NCBI GenBank assembly: GCA_013792135.1
Contig: VMSP01000155.1
Location: 1 to 64,000 of the forward strand
From: Desulfocapsa sp.
GTDB lineage: Bacteria; Desulfobacterota; Desulfobulbia; Desulfobulbales; Desulfocapsaceae
Length of the DNA stretch: 64,000 nt
Reading direction: 5' to 3'
Positions 63,206 through 64,000 of this stretch are shown one piece after another. The position numbers were made by a program, and so were the translations under genes. The notes under the pieces were generated by a model that saw only the letters and a list, made by a program, of their open reading frames with translations, was not told where the DNA came from and ran no database searches. Numbering within the stretch: the stretch's first letter is position 1; each line of letters begins with the position of its first letter.

Positions 63206-63655
63206 TCAACTATTTGTTTTTTCAATAACCTTACCACCAGCAGCTTCAATCTTTTCTTTAGCCCCAGTGCTAATTTTATCTACCGTTACAATTAAAGCTT
63301 TCGCAATATCACCATTAGCCAAAACTTTAATAAGTTGATCTTTTTTAGCCATTCCCTCTCGAACCAACATATCAACCGTTATCTCACTACCGGCATCAAA
63401 TTGATTCAATTGTGCAAGAGAAACAATAGCATATTCAACTTTGAATTTATTATGAAAACCACGTTTTGGCAGACGACGGGCAAGCGGCATCTGACCACCC
63501 TCAAATCCAGGACGAACTCCCGAACCTGAACGAGAATTTGCACCTTTATGGCCTCTGCCAGCAGTTTTACCATTTCCAGAGCCAGAACCTCGACCGACAC
63601 GTTTTCTCTCGCGGTTTGATCCAGCGTTAGGCGAAAGGTTTGCTAATGTTATCAT
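63206..63655 (-). CDS. rplO: 50S ribosomal protein L15
   Basis: 149 residues from ATG 63655, set by GAGGAG. Starts ITLANLSPNAGSNRERKRVG; then GRGSGSGNGKTAGRGHKGAN and GFEGGQMPLARRLPKRGFHN. Starts 1 base after the rpmD stop. Confidence 0.98.
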   Translation of the reverse strand: MITLANLSPNAGSNRERKRVGRGSGSGNGKTAGRGHKGANSRSGSGVRPGFEGGQMPLARRLPKRGFHNKFKVEYAIVSLAQLNQFDAGSEITVDMLVREGMAKKDQLIKVLANGDIAKALIVTVDKISTGAKEKIEAAGGKVIEKTNS

Positions 63656-63656
63656 A

Positions 63657-63839
63657 TTAAATCTCCTCAACTCGAATGAGATGCCCGACCTTATTAAGCA
63701 TTCCCCGGATCTCGGGTGTATTCTTACGGGTGACAGTTTTCTGCATTTTGGTCAGTCCCAAACCAGTAAGAGTAGCCCTGATTTTTTGAGTACTGCCTAT
63801 CCCACTCTTGACCAAAGTATAAGTGATTGTCTCGGCCAT
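63657..63839 (-). CDS. rpmD: 50S ribosomal protein L30
   Basis: 60 residues. YTLVKSGIGSTQKIRATLTG, LGLTKMQKTVTRKNTPEIRG, MLNKVGHLIRVEEI. Normal bacterial short form between rpsE and rplO. Confidence 0.97.
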   Translation of the reverse strand: MAETITYTLVKSGIGSTQKIRATLTGLGLTKMQKTVTRKNTPEIRGMLNKVGHLIRVEEI

Positions 63840-63921
63840 TTGACTACCTTTTTATGTTCAAATAATATAAAAAAGCACACCTCTTTATGAACTATATTGT
63901 CCTAAAGAGAATGTGCTCAAG

Positions 63922-64000
63922 TTATGCAGATATTTCGTCTACAGACTTACCACGTAATCTTGCAATACTTTGGGCGGATCGTAAAGTTCTTAATCCACTC
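63922..64000 (-). CDS. rpsE: 30S ribosomal protein S5, C-terminal end (partial)
   Basis: The - strand frame ending at TAA 63924-63922 gives SGLRTLRSAQSIARLRGKSV then DEISA, the C-terminus of S5. The rest continues beyond the window. Position upstream of rpmD fits the spc operon. Confidence 0.93.
   Translation of the reverse strand, partial: SGLRTLRSAQSIARLRGKSVDEISA

Overview
The window looks like a chromosomal segment of a Gram-negative anaerobe of the Desulfobacterota (former Deltaproteobacteria), probably near the Desulfobulbales. This is an inference. It rests on the gene order rpsB-tsf-pyrH-frr-uppS-cdsA-dxr-rseP-tsaB-ispG-proS-rel, on several secreted multiheme c-type cytochromes, on ASKHA-type activases, and on the style of the small proteins. 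No marker was searched against a database.

Layout. 1-2.9 kb: end of an unidentified ORF, then a response regulator, a CBS-domain protein and a DASS-type anion transporter on the + strand. 3.0-3.85 kb: a decayed tyrosine integrase and other debris beside tRNA-Arg(CCU). 3.9-9.5 kb (-): two overlapping ADP-glucose pyrophosphorylase-family genes, a DHH phosphoesterase and a RACo-like ASKHA protein. 9.7-12.2 kb (+): an LptF/LptG permease, then a cysteine-rich protein of unknown function paired with a BcrA/BadF-type activase. 12.4-18.6 kb: an envelope-stress-flavoured accessory block (YqjK/YqjE/YqjD, eRF1-like protein, BON lipoprotein, CsbD, a duplicated-module lipoprotein) mixed with at least three broken genes (haloperoxidase, DJ-1/PfpI, MtfA). 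18.8-30.2 kb: uppP, a two-component system and a complete arnT-B-C-A-D set for adding 4-amino-4-deoxy-L-arabinose to lipid A. It is interrupted by a repeat-filled spacer and a 155-bp MITE-like element. 30.3-31.6 kb: an AEC transporter and a remnant of an acyl-ACP synthetase.

31.7-40.9 kb is a secretion and electron-transfer locus with tetra-, octa- and pentaheme cytochromes, a parvulin-type PPIase, a secreted subtilase and a secreted protein of unknown function. It is riddled with fragments of IS4-, ISL3- and IS3-family transposases. 41-56 kb (-) is conserved housekeeping: FKBP PPIase, Smr protein, a Rel-type ppGpp synthetase with a broken hydrolase motif, then the translation and isoprenoid cluster proS through rpsB. 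56.3-64 kb (-) holds a YkgJ protein and the end of the spc/alpha ribosomal operons (rpsE' to rplQ), closed by an intrinsic terminator.

The most intriguing item is the rpsD-rpoA gap. There an 18-bp perfect hairpin followed by six U carries a 9-nt loop that is fully complementary to the RNA just upstream. It looks like an attenuator or pseudoknot switch placed to uncouple RNA polymerase alpha from the ribosomal proteins. Other good leads are the cysteine-rich/BadF pair, the GlgC paralogue lacking the signature nucleotide loop, the inactive Rel hydrolase, and a dispersed intergenic repeat family (TAAGCCGTT / CCGTWACGAAAT) that brackets frr and fills the arnB-arnC spacer.
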